Assembly (NCBI GenBank): GCA_018195615.1
Contig: JAGTPG010000002.1
Span: 1,240,001-1,304,000 of the forward strand
DNA: 64,000 nucleotides
Reading direction: 5' to 3'
Source of the DNA: Streptomyces tuirus
GTDB lineage: Bacteria; Actinomycetota; Actinomycetes; Streptomycetales; Streptomycetaceae
Position 1 is the stretch's first letter. Every line of letters starts with the position of its first letter. Shown piece after piece: positions 55,409 through 64,000 of the stretch. The notes beneath the pieces were generated by a model, which saw only the letters and a program-made list of their open reading frames with translations, was not told the origin of the DNA and searched no databases. The translations under genes were made by a program, and so were the position numbers.

Positions 55409-55832
55409 GGCTCCGTTGCGGTCTGCGGCGGCGGTGTACAGGAGGGCCTCCTCGCCGAGGGAGGTGCCCCGGTCACGGCGGCGATGCGGCGGTAGACCGC
55501 GAAGGCCGACCGACGCGGCGAGGCCGTCCGGCCCGCGAGATCATCCTCGGGCGGTACTCCTTGGACGGCCTCGACCTCGTCCGTACCGCCCCGCAGGTCG
55601 GACTTCCTGACGTGGTGACGCGGCGCGTCGGCCGCCCGCGCGCCGAACAGTTCCCCGGCCCGGTCGACGGTCGGACGATCGATGGTGTCGACGTGTTCGC
55701 GGCCGCCGTGACAGCGGCGGCCAGGGTGACCCTCGGCGTACGTGTCGGTGGGCGCCGGACCCTGCGCCGTCGTCGCCGAGACCGGTGCGAAGTTCTCGGC
55801 TGCGATCATCTCCAGCGTCACAGAAGTCCTCC
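55409..55832 (-). pseudogene. glyA: Serine hydroxymethyltransferase remnant
   Basis: The start SVTLEMIAAENFAPVSATTA, then YAEGHPGRRCHGGREHVDTI and a DRAGELFGARAA block, follow the SHMT N-terminus (in intact enzymes TNKYAEGYPGRRYYGGCE). After about 75 residues the similarity stops: the PLP lysine region and the whole core are missing. The block sits exactly where glyA occurs in intact glyA-soxBDAG clusters. It cannot be active; another glyA must handle the glycine/folate step. Confidence 0.78.
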
Positions 55833-55835
55833 CGG

Positions 55836-57325
55836 TCAGCGTCCCTTGTGGTGCATCACGTGCTTGGTGCGCGAGTAGTCGTCGAGGGCGTACAGGGACA
55901 GGTCCCGCCCGTAGCCGGAGCCCTTGAACCCGCCCCACGGCACTTCGTTGGCGAGGACGAGGTGTGCGTTGACCCACACGGTGCCGGAGTCCAGACGGGC
56001 GGCGACGGCATGGCTGCGGCGCGCGCTCTCGGTCCAGACGGAGGCGGAGAGTCCGAGGGCCACGTCGTTGGCGCGGCGGACCGCCTCGTCCTCGTCGGTG
56101 AAGGTCTCGACGGTGATGACAGGACCGAAGACCTCCTCGCGTGTGATGTCCGCGCCCTCGGCCACGTCGACCAACACGGTCGGGGCGACGAAGTAGCCCG
56201 GGCCGTCCAGGACGTCGCCGCCGATCGCGGCACGGGCGCCCTGGCTCCGCGCCCGGTCGAGGTGGCCGCGGACGCGGTCGAAGTGGGCCTTGGAGACGAG
56301 CGGGCCGACCTCGACGTCCTCGCCGGAGCGCGGGTCACCGACGACCAACTCACCCACTTCGCTGACGAGTTCCTCGACGAACCGGTCCGCGACAGTGGCG
56401 TGAACGAGGACCCGGCAGGCTGCCCCGCACTCCTGGCCCGAGTTCCAGTAGCCCGCGACCCGCAGCGAGGCGGCGGCGGACTTGAGATCGGCGTCCTCGA
56501 AGATGACGACCGGCGCCTTTCCGCCCAGTTCGAGGTGGACCCGCTTCAGGGAGTCGGCTGCGGCGCGGGCGACGGCACGCCCGCTGCCGACCGAGCCGGT
56601 CAGCGCGATCATGGCCACGTCCGGGTGCTCGGCCAGCCGGGCGCCGACCACCGGGCCCAGGCCCGGCACCACGTTCAGGACACCCGGCGGCAGCAGGTCG
56701 GCGACGAGTTCGGCGAACTTCAGCGTGGTCAGCGGCGTCTGCTCGGACGGCTTGATCACCAGGGTGTTGCCGGCGGCGAGGATCGGGGCGATCTTCCAAG
56801 CGGCCATCAGAAGGGGGTAGTTCCACGGGGTGACGACGCCGACCACGCCTAGCGGCTCGCGCAGGATCAGGGAAAGGTGGTCTTCGGCGTACTCTCCGGC
56901 GGCCATGCTGGTGGTCGCGCGCAGGGTGCCCGCCATGAAGCGGAAGGTGTCGATCGTGCCGTCGACGTCGTCGCGCGCCACGGCGAGCGGCTTGCCGGTG
57001 TTCGCCATCTCCAGCCGGACCAGCGCGTCCGTGTGCTCGGCGAGCCGGTCGGCGATCGCGTGCAGCACTTCGGATCGCTTCTTGGGAACCAGCCGCCCCC
57101 ACTCGCTCCTGGCGGCGACAGCGGCGGCGACCGCACGGTCGGTGTCCTCGGCCGTTCCGTCGGTAATCCGGGCGATGACCCCTTCGGTGCTCGGGTCGAT
57201 CACTTCGGTGACGGACCGGGCGGTGGCGTCGAGGAACTTGCCGTCGACGAAACAGCCGGCGGGGGCAGATCCTTCTCGCCGATGAGGGGTGCGGCGCCGT
57301 CGGCTCGGCGGACTTGGGTGGTCAT
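55836..57325 (-). pseudogene. Aldehyde dehydrogenase (betaine/aminoaldehyde-DH type), one frameshift near the start
   Basis: About 496 residues. GVVTPWNYPLLMAAWKIAPI, ELGGKAPVVIFEDADL (catalytic Glu) and YWNSGQECGAACRVLV (nucleophilic Cys) with FGPVITVETFTDEDEAV are the ALDH signatures. The highest similarity type is betaine/gamma-aminobutyraldehyde dehydrogenase. The natural start is ATG 57325 (MTTQVRRADGAAP); a one-base loss in CCCCCG near 57263 separates it from the FVDGKFLDATARSVTEVIDP frame. In this operon it probably oxidises an aldehyde formed by the amine oxidase or by demethylation. Confidence 0.85.
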
Positions 57326-57371
57326 GCCTCGTGACTCCCTTGTGTGGTGACGTGGTTGTGGCTCGGCTGCG

Positions 57372-58361
57372 TCATGTGATGGGTCGCAGCGCGGGGTGTT
57401 CCGTTCGCCAGTCGAGCGTGCGGCCGACGCCCCGCCGTTCGGCCCGGTCGTGGATGCTCCAGGCGGCCGACGCGTCCTGGATCCCGAGGCCGGCGCTGAG
57501 ATACGTCACGATGTCGTCCTCGGAGTCACGTCCGGTCGCGGCGCCGGTGAGGACGTGGCCGAGTTCCACGACCGGCACCTGACCGGCGGCGATCAGCGGA
57601 CCGCAGGTGTGCCGGGCCGTCGGCGCGTGGTCGACGCCGACGCGTCGGCAGGCGGCGAGGACGTCGGGACCGATCTCGTGGCGGTGCGGCTCGAACGAGC
57701 CGACCACGACGACGGTCGTCCCGGCCCGGAGTGCGTGTGCGGGGAACAGCGGATCGGTGGCCAGCGTCGCGCAGACCACGACAGCCGCCGAGGCGAGCGC
57801 GGCCTCCGGGGACGCCACCGCCTCCACCTCGTACCCCTCCGCACGCAGTTCCGCCACGGCCGTCGCCAGGTTGGCCGGGGTCGGCGACCACATGCTCACG
57901 CGCTCGAAACGGCCGCCGTGGCACAGTGCCCGCACGTGGGCGCGGCCCTGCACACCCGACCCGAGCACCAGCAGCCGGTCCGTGGCCTTCGACGCCAGTG
58001 CCTCCACGGCGACCGCGCTGGCCGCCGCGGTACGCAGGGTGGTCAGGGCGGTGCCGTCCATGAGTGCCACCGGCGCCCCGGTATCGGGGTCGAGGAGGGT
58101 GACGACCGCGTGGATCGTCGGCAGTCCCCGCTCGACGTTCCTGGGGTTGACGCTGCCGAACTTGCAGACGGGACCGGTACGGCCGTCCAGCCGTGCCGCA
58201 TAGCAGAACACGGTGTCGGGGTGGTCCCCGTGCCCGCCGAGGATCTTCCCCGGCTGCCAGGCCTCTCCCCTGCCCAGGGCGAGGAACGCCGCGCGTTGCG
58301 AGGCGATCGCCGTGTCCAGGTCGAACACGGCCCGTACATCGGCGTCGTCGAGGATCCTCAT
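57372..58361 (-). CDS. Ornithine cyclodeaminase/mu-crystallin-family protein
   Basis: 329 residues. NAD(P) Rossmann loop VLGSGVQGRAHVRAL (about 130-144), and ALMDGTALTTLRTAAASAVA before it, are those of the OCD/mu-crystallin family. VCKFGSVNPRNVERGLPTIH carries the conserved Lys in the substrate site. Members deaminate ornithine to proline, reduce cyclic ketimines such as 1-pyrroline-2-carboxylate, or oxidise alanine-type amino acids. ATG 58361 has GAGAGG at spacing 9; a GTG at 58382 overlapping the lyase stop is also possible. A ketimine or imino-acid step would suit the operon. Confidence 0.85.
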   Translation of the reverse strand: MRILDDADVRAVFDLDTAIASQRAAFLALGRGEAWQPGKILGGHGDHPDTVFCYAARLDGRTGPVCKFGSVNPRNVERGLPTIHAVVTLLDPDTGAPVALMDGTALTTLRTAAASAVAVEALASKATDRLLVLGSGVQGRAHVRALCHGGRFERVSMWSPTPANLATAVAELRAEGYEVEAVASPEAALASAAVVVCATLATDPLFPAHALRAGTTVVVVGSFEPHRHEIGPDVLAACRRVGVDHAPTARHTCGPLIAAGQVPVVELGHVLTGAATGRDSEDDIVTYLSAGLGIQDASAAWSIHDRAERRGVGRTLDWRTEHPALRPIT

Positions 58362-58378
58362 CGCGGCGGTCCTCTCCG

Positions 58379-59278
58379 TCACCGCTGGTCGGCGAGGTGC
58401 GGCAGCGCGGCAAGGCCGTCGGCAATACGCGCCCGGGTCGCCTCGTCCACCGGGAGCAGCGGCTCACGCGGGGGGCCGACCGGGAGGCCGAGCTCCTCCA
58501 GCGCGGCCTTGACGGCCGGGATGAAGGGGGCGCACATGATGGTGTCCATGAGCGGGTAGATCCGCTCCCACTGCTCACGCGCCCGGTTCAGGTCGCCGTC
58601 GACGAGTGCCCGGTGGACGGAGACCAGCTCGGCAGGAAAGACGTTGGCGGTGCCCGCCATGACTCCGGCGGCACCCTCGGCGACGGCGGCCAGGAGCAGG
58701 CTGTCCCAGCCGGTGAAGACGGAGATCACGTCGCCGTGGTGGTGGATCAGTTGCCCGGCCTGGGCCAGGTCGCCGCTGGTGTCCTTGATGTAGCGGATGT
58801 TGTCGTGCTCGCGGGCCAGCGTGCCGACCGTTTCGGGGTCGAGGTTGACGCCGGTCGCGCCGGGCAGGTTGTAGAGCATGATCGGGATCGTCACCGCGTC
58901 GGCGACGGTGCGCAGGTAGCGCAGGGTCTCGTCCATGGTCAGCGGCTCGTAGTACGGGGCGACGACCATGAGCACGGAGGCGCCGGCGGCCTCGGCGTGC
59001 CGGGACAGGGCGACGGCCTCGCGGGTGCTGACGGCGCCGGTCTGCGCGACGACGGGGACCCGGCCGGCGGCCTGGTCGACGACGGTCTCGACGAGCAGGC
59101 GCCGCTCGTCGCCGGTCATCGCCGCGAACTCACCGGTGGAACCGCAGGCGACGACGCCGTCGACTCCGCCGTCCACGCTGCGGTCGACCAGCCGGCGCAG
59201 CAGTTTCTCGTCGATCGTGCCGTCGGAGGCGTAGGGGGTGGCGAGTGCGGTGAGGATGCCGCTCAGTGGTGCGGTCAC
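58379..59278 (-). CDS. DHDPS/N-acetylneuraminate-lyase-family aldolase
   Basis: 299 residues with the DapA (beta/alpha)8 fold. GVVACGSTGEFAAMTGDERR carries the phosphate/carboxylate loop, YNLPGATGVNLDPETVG the catalytic Tyr, and IRYIKDTSGDLAQAG the Schiff-base Lys. In a catabolic operon such proteins act as 1-pyrroline-4-hydroxy-2-carboxylate deaminases or as keto-acid aldolases rather than in lysine synthesis. The start overlaps the amine-oxidase stop by 4 bases, and the stop lies at the OCD start, so all three are tightly coupled. Confidence 0.88.
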   Translation of the reverse strand: MTAPLSGILTALATPYASDGTIDEKLLRRLVDRSVDGGVDGVVACGSTGEFAAMTGDERRLLVETVVDQAAGRVPVVAQTGAVSTREAVALSRHAEAAGASVLMVVAPYYEPLTMDETLRYLRTVADAVTIPIMLYNLPGATGVNLDPETVGTLAREHDNIRYIKDTSGDLAQAGQLIHHHGDVISVFTGWDSLLLAAVAEGAAGVMAGTANVFPAELVSVHRALVDGDLNRAREQWERIYPLMDTIMCAPFIPAVKAALEELGLPVGPPREPLLPVDEATRARIADGLAALPHLADQR

Positions 59279-60690
59279 GGAATCTCCCTGCAGTACGGGC
59301 CGGCCCAGGACTCAGGCGGCGGGGTGAGGGCGCGGTGGGCCGTCTGCCGCTCGGTGGCGAGCAGGCTGCGGGCCTCCTGGGCGGCGGACAGGCCGCTCTG
59401 GATGGCGGTTTCGGTGTAGAAGGTGCCGAGGTAGTCGCCGGCCAGGAGGACGCGGCCGCTGTGACGGGTGAGGGTGGGCTGGAGCTTGGCGCGGCCGGGA
59501 AAGCAGTAGGGCGCGCCGGTGGGCCAGCGCTGCACTTCGGCCTCGACGACCTGCTCGGCGAAACCGGGCAGGACCTGGTCCAGGTCCTCCAGGTAGACGC
59601 GCAGGACACTGTCGTCGTCCTGTTCGAGCAGCTCGCGGGCGAGGCTGCCGGGCGAGAACGTCATGAAGCTGCTCCCGGGCTGCCGTTCGGGCTCGTGACC
59701 GCGGGCGATGTTGGAGTGGTTGAGGGCGACGTTGAAGGAGCGCTTCGGTGTGGCGATGGCGTAGGCGTCGTCCCACACCTGCCGACCGGTCTCGTTCGTC
59801 AGGAAGGCGGCGCTGACATAGGGGCCGTAGACCACCTGAGCGAGGGCCTCACGGACGTCGCGGTCCAGGTCGACGGCGACGCGGTGCGCCACGGTCGCGG
59901 GGGTGGCGAGTACGACGCAGCGCGCCTCCACTTCCTGCTGAACGCCGTCTTCCGTGTACCGGACGACCACGGAGTTCTGCTTCCGCACGATTTCGTCGAC
60001 CGGCGCCTGGAGCCTCACGCGCTCGCCCAGCGCCGCGGCGATCGATTCGGTGAGGGTGGCAGGGCCGCCGACGATGCTCTGCGAGAGGCCGGAGCCGATG
60101 TTCCACACCAGGCTGAAGTAACCGACGCCGGCGCCGGCCGACAGCTGGTCGATGTCCGCGGCGGAGCGGGTCACCGTGGGCTTGAACAGGGCTTCGGCGT
60201 CCTCGGGCAGGTCGCCGATGAAGTCCTTGAAGGAGCGGTCGTTCATGAACTCGTAGATGCGCTGCTGCCGTTGGGCCTCGGTCTCGCCGGGGCGGCGCCC
60301 CACGATCCGCGCGTAACGCGCCACCCGCAGCGCGACCTTGGCCCCCGCCCTGACCATGCCGACCCGCGCCGGCCACGCCATCGGGATCCGGAACGGGTAC
60401 GTCTCCACACGGCCCCTGAGCAGCAGCTTGCCGTTCATCGACAGCGCGGACAACGAGCCGGGCACCGGCACCGAGTCGACGCCTGTGCTGTTCAGGAGCC
60501 ACGACGTCGCGGAGTTCCCGCCGGCGTAGACGTGGCCACCCCAGTTCAGCCAGTACGGTCCACGCCGCTCGGAGCGGATACGGCCGCCCACGCGGTGCGA
60601 GGACTCCAGCAGCAGCGTGTCGAAGTGCCGTAGCCGCCACGCTGCGGAGAGCCCGGCGATGCCGCCGCCGACGATGACCACGTCCCTCAT
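59275..60690 (-). CDS. Flavin-dependent amine oxidase-like protein
   Basis: 471 residues, intact. The N-terminal dinucleotide loop DVVIVGGGIAGLSAAWRLRH and RVGGRIRSERRGPYWLNWGG are the GG-doublet of the MAO/protoporphyrinogen-oxidase family. HSGRVLLAGDYLGTFYTETA near the C-terminus gives the second FAD contact. The family oxidises amines, polyamines or amino acids with release of hydrogen peroxide or to a quinone. Its position between the Rieske reductase and the lyase implies it oxidises a demethylated amine or an imino acid. The exact substrate is not deducible. Confidence 0.82.
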   Translation of the reverse strand: MRDVVIVGGGIAGLSAAWRLRHFDTLLLESSHRVGGRIRSERRGPYWLNWGGHVYAGGNSATSWLLNSTGVDSVPVPGSLSALSMNGKLLLRGRVETYPFRIPMAWPARVGMVRAGAKVALRVARYARIVGRRPGETEAQRQQRIYEFMNDRSFKDFIGDLPEDAEALFKPTVTRSAADIDQLSAGAGVGYFSLVWNIGSGLSQSIVGGPATLTESIAAALGERVRLQAPVDEIVRKQNSVVVRYTEDGVQQEVEARCVVLATPATVAHRVAVDLDRDVREALAQVVYGPYVSAAFLTNETGRQVWDDAYAIATPKRSFNVALNHSNIARGHEPERQPGSSFMTFSPGSLARELLEQDDDSVLRVYLEDLDQVLPGFAEQVVEAEVQRWPTGAPYCFPGRAKLQPTLTRHSGRVLLAGDYLGTFYTETAIQSGLSAAQEARSLLATERQTAHRALTPPPESWAGPYCREIP

Positions 60691-60745
60691 GGGGAGCCTC
60701 TTTCAGCACGTGGAGGGAGTGAGAGCCCGGTGTTCACCGCGGCGC

Positions 60746-61860
60746 TCACAGGTTGATGACGACGTCCGACCGGGGTGTCGAGCAGCACGGCAGTACCCCG
60801 CCCCGGGCTATCTCACGCTCCCGGATGCCGCCCCCGTGCCGCATGTCGACCTGCCCGGAGACCAGCGTCGTCTTGCAGGTGCCGCACAGGCCCTGCCGGC
60901 AGGATGTCGGTACGCCCAGGCCGGCCGCCTCGGCGGCGTCCAGCAGGGTGGTCTCCGGTGAGCAGAGCGTCTCGACGCCGCTCAGGGCGAACTTCACGGA
61001 GAACCCCGTCCCGGTCTCCGGCTGCGGTTCCATCTCTCCGACAGGGGCGCCGGCCCGTGCCGCCGCGGCCGGCTCGGTGGCGAAGACCTCCTCGTAGCAG
61101 CGGGCCGGGTCGCATCCCAGTTCCACGAGCAGGTCACGTACGGCGTTCAGATAGCCCTCGGGGCCGCAGGTGAAGACGGCTCGCTCCTGGATGTCCGGGA
61201 CGGCGGACCACAGCAGTGAGGCGCTCAGCCGTCCGCGGTAGCCGTGCCACGGTTCGCTCCCGGCGTCGTCCTCGCAGACGTAGGCCGTCGTGAAACCAGG
61301 CACCTCCTGGGCGATGGTGTGCAGTTCGTCGCGGAAGAGGATGTCGTGCGGTGTCCTGGCGCTGTGCAGGTAGACGACGTCGGCGTCCGACGCGGTGTCG
61401 TGCAGGGCGCGTGCCATCGACATGAAGGGAGTCGCGCCGCTGCCGCCCGACAGCAGCAGGTACTTCTCCGCCGGATGGTCGTCCATGGTGAACAGGCCGT
61501 ACGGCCCGCGGGCCCGCACCTCGTCTCCTGGCCGCAGGTTGTCGTGCAGCCAGTTGGAGACCATCCCGCCCGGTGTCCGCTTGACCGTGATGGACAGCAG
61601 GTGGGGCGGGTCGGGGACGAGGACAAGGTGTAGCAGCGGCTGACGGGGCGTCCGTCCACGGTGAAGTCGAACGTCATGAACTGCCCGGGCCGGTAGGGCA
61701 GGTGGCCGGGACCCTCCGGCTGGAACAGGAACGTCCTGACGTCGTGGGTCACCGTCCTCACCTGGCGGCAGACGAGAGTCAGTCCGTCGTCGGCGTCCAG
61801 CAAGGGCAGCTCGGCGATCTGGGGAAGCTGGGCACCCGGAGGGTCGTACGGAACGGTCAC
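60746..61860 (-). pseudogene. FAD/2Fe-2S reductase of the Rieske oxygenase, one frameshift
   Basis: About 372 residues. The FAD domain begins MTVPYDPPGAQLP with RPVSRCYTLSSSP (FAD-binding RxYxLSS). After a one-base break near 61607, HLLSITVKRTPGGMVSNWL continues. The NADH domain has LLLSGGSGATPFMSMARALH and TCGPEGYLNAVRDLLVELG. The C-terminal plant-type ferredoxin has VPTSCRQGLCGTCKTTLVSG and a last Cys (LPCC). This is the GbcB/StcE-like electron-transfer partner of single-component Rieske demethylases. It lies 43 bases after the oxygenase gene. Confidence 0.88.
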
Positions 61861-61903
61861 GCGGTGCACCTCGTGTGGTGTGGGCGGGTCGGGAAGCGGC
61901 CGG

Positions 61904-63217
61904 TCAGGCGCCGAGGTGGGCGGACAGGCGCTGGAGGTACCAGGTGACGAAGTTCTCGACCCAGGACTCCGTGGGCGAGTACGGCCCCGGTTCGTACGCC
62001 GGGCTCGCCGCGCCGATCTGCGCCTCGGCGACGAAGGCCGCGTCCTGGGCGTTCGTCGCACGCCAGACGGAGACCAAATTCTCCACGTCGTAGTCCACGC
62101 CTTCCACGGCGTCCTTGTGCACCAGCCAGGTCGTGCGCAACCGGGACGTGGTGGGAGTCAGGGGCAGCACGGAGAAGGTCACCACGTGGTCGCCGAGGAG
62201 GTGGTTCCAGTTGTTCGGCTGCATGTGCAGGCCCTGCCTGCCGAGACGCGGCTGGGCGAAGTCACCCAGCAGCCGTTTGCAGGCCGCCTTGGCGTCGCGG
62301 GTCATGGACTCACCGGCCTTGTCCAGCGGGGTGCGTTCCACGAGGAATCCGGTCGGCCGGTCGATCAGACGGTCCACCTGGCGGTACGGCAGGCCCTCGC
62401 GCTCCCAGATCTCCGTCATCTCGGCGTCGATCTTCAGGAAGCGCTCGTACGCCGCCCGCCGGCTCGGGCCGATGTCCTCGGGCCGGTAGCCGATCGTCGG
62501 GAAGAGTGAGGCCCCGAGCTCGGGGTGGCCGCCGCAGTGGTAGCACTCGCGGTTGTTCTCCATCACGAGCTTCCAGTTGCCCTGCTCGGTGATGTCGATC
62601 TGGTGGGCGACCTTGGTGTCCCGGAGCGCGTGCGGGGCGAGGTACGGTTCGACCGTCGCGGCCATCTCGGCGATGTCCTCCGGCGGGTCGGGAGCGAGAC
62701 AGATGAAGAGCAGTCCGCTGATGCTGCGCAGGTGCACCTGCTTGAGGCTGAAGCAGCTCGGGTCGAATCCCTCTCCGGTCGACTCGGCGAACAACAGACG
62801 GCCCGTGGTGTCGTAGGTCCAGTGGTGGTACGGGCAGACCAGGTTGCCGACGGTGCCGCCCTTGTCGGACAGCAGGCGCGAGCCGCGGTGCCGGCACACG
62901 TTGTGGAAGGCGCGCACCCCGCCGTCGTCGTCCCGGAGGACGATCACGGACCAGCGGCCGACCTCCACCGTCACGTAGTCTCCAGGCTCGGGGATCTCGG
63001 GCTCGGAGCCGACGAAGAACCAGTGGCGCCCGAAGATCGCCTCGACGTCGAGCCGGTAGAGGTCCTCGTCGTTGTAGAACGGGGACTCAAGGCTCCAGCC
63101 CGGCCTGCGGCGGCGGATCAGGTCCACGACGTCCTGCCGGGTGAGCCGATGCCCCGTGAGGTGGGCGGTGCCCGCGGTGCCGAGGTCCGCCACGGAGTCC
63201 GGCATTACTGAAGTCAT
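61904..63217 (-). CDS. Rieske non-heme iron oxygenase, alpha subunit (amine demethylase type)
   Basis: 437 residues from ATG 63217, eight bases after GGAG. The Rieske site C-x-H...C-x2-H is complete: CRHRGSRLLSDKGG (Cys108, His110) and CPYHHW (Cys128, His131). The catalytic domain has ENNRECYHCGGHPELGASLF, with the bridging and iron-ligand residues usual for GbcA, stachydrine demethylase and carnitine-type oxygenases. The gene opens the operon. It would oxidise an N-methyl group of a quaternary ammonium or N-methyl imino acid, releasing formaldehyde. Similarity alone cannot distinguish glycine betaine, proline betaine or hydroxyproline betaine. Confidence 0.93.
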   Translation of the reverse strand: MTSVMPDSVADLGTAGTAHLTGHRLTRQDVVDLIRRRRPGWSLESPFYNDEDLYRLDVEAIFGRHWFFVGSEPEIPEPGDYVTVEVGRWSVIVLRDDDGGVRAFHNVCRHRGSRLLSDKGGTVGNLVCPYHHWTYDTTGRLLFAESTGEGFDPSCFSLKQVHLRSISGLLFICLAPDPPEDIAEMAATVEPYLAPHALRDTKVAHQIDITEQGNWKLVMENNRECYHCGGHPELGASLFPTIGYRPEDIGPSRRAAYERFLKIDAEMTEIWEREGLPYRQVDRLIDRPTGFLVERTPLDKAGESMTRDAKAACKRLLGDFAQPRLGRQGLHMQPNNWNHLLGDHVVTFSVLPLTPTTSRLRTTWLVHKDAVEGVDYDVENLVSVWRATNAQDAAFVAEAQIGAASPAYEPGPYSPTESWVENFVTWYLQRLSAHLGA

Positions 63218-63470
63218 GGACACCACTCCTTCGTCACGGCGCCGAGCCGGGATTCAGCCCGTTTACGGCGCACCGTCACCCGATGGGTCCATGGCACACC
63301 GCCCTCGGGTATCGGGAACACGAGAGAAATACGGATACCCACCCGGAGATCGCGGGAATTCCGCACCGGGGCGGGCGGGTGAGGACACTTCCGTCCGAAA
63401 TCCGGAGTGGTTTCTGGATCTTCGGTTTCGGGGTCTGCCGCTCGCCGCGCGCCGCAGTTAGGCTCGACCC

Positions 63471-64000
63471 ATGAACGGCAATCTTCCGGCCGATCTCACG
63501 GGTTTCGTGGGCGCAGGGCCGAGCTCACCCGGGTCCGGAAGATGGTCTCCGATTCGCGTCTGGTGACCCTCACCGGTGTCGGCGGCGTCGGAAAGACGCG
63601 GCTCGCGTTGCGCGTGGCACAGCAGGCACAGCGTGCGTTCCGCCATGGGACGTGGCTGGTCGAACTCGCACCGCTGCGCACCCCGGAACCGCTGCCGCTG
63701 AGCGTCTGCGACGCGCTGGGTGTCGACCCCTTCCAGAGCCCGCCGCTCGACGTCCTCGTCGACCACCTCCGGGACCGGCAGCTGCTGCTCGTGCTGGACA
63801 ACTGCGAGCAGTTGCAGGACGCCTGCTCGGCACTGGTCGAGTCCCTGCTGCGGGCGTGCCCGGACGTACGCGTGCTGGCCACCACGCGGCATCGGCTCGG
63901 TGTTCCGGGCGAGCACACGTTCCAGGTGCCGCCGCTCGCACACCCGGACCCGGACCAGCCCGTCTCGCCGCGCGCCCTCCCCTCGTACGAGTCGGTGGTG
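63471..64000 (+). pseudogene. AfsR/LuxR-type ATPase regulator, 5' part, one frameshift
   Basis: ATG 63471 gives MNGNLPADLTGFVG. After a one-base break near 63512 the frame reads ELTRVRKMVSDSRLVTLTGV, GGVGKTRLALRVAQQAQRAF (P-loop) and QLLLVLDNCEQLQDACSALV (Walker B with the LDN sensor). This is the NB-ARC-like ATPase of Streptomyces regulators that end in a HTH; the rest lies outside the window. It is divergent from the Rieske operon and is a likely controller. The break may be a sequence error. Confidence 0.8.

Noticed and set aside
58193..59419. Plus-strand 408-residue frame opposite the lyase
   Set aside because: No recognised domain and opposite to an intact DapA-family gene with all catalytic residues.

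Overview
The window is high-GC DNA with strong third-position GC bias, GTG/TTG starts, purine-rich ribosome sites and gene families typical of Streptomyces: a cobalamin-riboswitch ABC importer, a divergent third EF-Tu, phosphoketolase, a mycelial-type membrane and regulator repertoire, and IS3/IS256 elements. I read it as a Streptomyces chromosome segment. No tRNA, rRNA or CRISPR array could be supported.

Layout. (1) 1-13.3 kb: intact housekeeping and transport genes, namely a B12-type ABC importer under a cobalamin riboswitch, a CoA-binding protein, an amino-acid permease, a PobA-like hydroxylase, a divergent ArsR/zinc-exporter pair, YbaK, a cupin regulator facing an EamA transporter, two left-handed beta-helix proteins, DedA and phosphoketolase. 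(2) 13.5-25.5 kb: conserved Streptomyces genes, many broken by apparent single-base deletions (ricin-type lectin, MFS, tuf3, TVP38), plus a galU remnant and intact thiolase, HxlR and uppP. (3) 25.6-38.2 kb: a scarred accessory stretch with truncated IS3, MobC and relaxase ends, NmrA, AhpD-like and methyltransferase genes, an efflux pump overlapping a truncated seryl-tRNA synthetase, a TPR protein running into a kinase-like fragment, a DinB gene cut by IS256, a nearly complete IS3 copy and a TnpC-like gene. (4) 38.2-50.3 kb: regulator/effector modules (TetR-ABM-MFS, MFS-TetR, MerR-VOC, SulP) followed by decaying genes and a secreted beta-propeller protein. (5) 50.3-64 kb: one long minus-strand catabolic operon.

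The operon in region 5 is the most coherent system. In transcription order it encodes a Rieske oxygenase, an FAD/2Fe-2S reductase, a flavin amine oxidase, a DHDPS-family lyase, an ornithine-cyclodeaminase-family protein, an aldehyde dehydrogenase, a serine hydroxymethyltransferase remnant and the four subunits of heterotetrameric sarcosine oxidase (SoxB, D, A, G). Several neighbours overlap by 4 bases. An AfsR/LuxR-type ATPase regulator begins on the opposite strand. Family knowledge suggests oxidative demethylation of a quaternary or N-methylated amine or imino acid, with sarcosine or a similar secondary amine as an intermediate; the true substrate is not visible in the sequence.

Caution for the reader: about 35 reading-frame breaks occur between 14 and 64 kb, and nearly all are cured by restoring one base in a short G/C run. 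Many entries typed here as pseudogene may therefore be intact genes in a sequence that contains errors. Entries with large deletions or missing ends (galU, glyA, serS, mob genes, IS256, dinB) are real remnants regardless.
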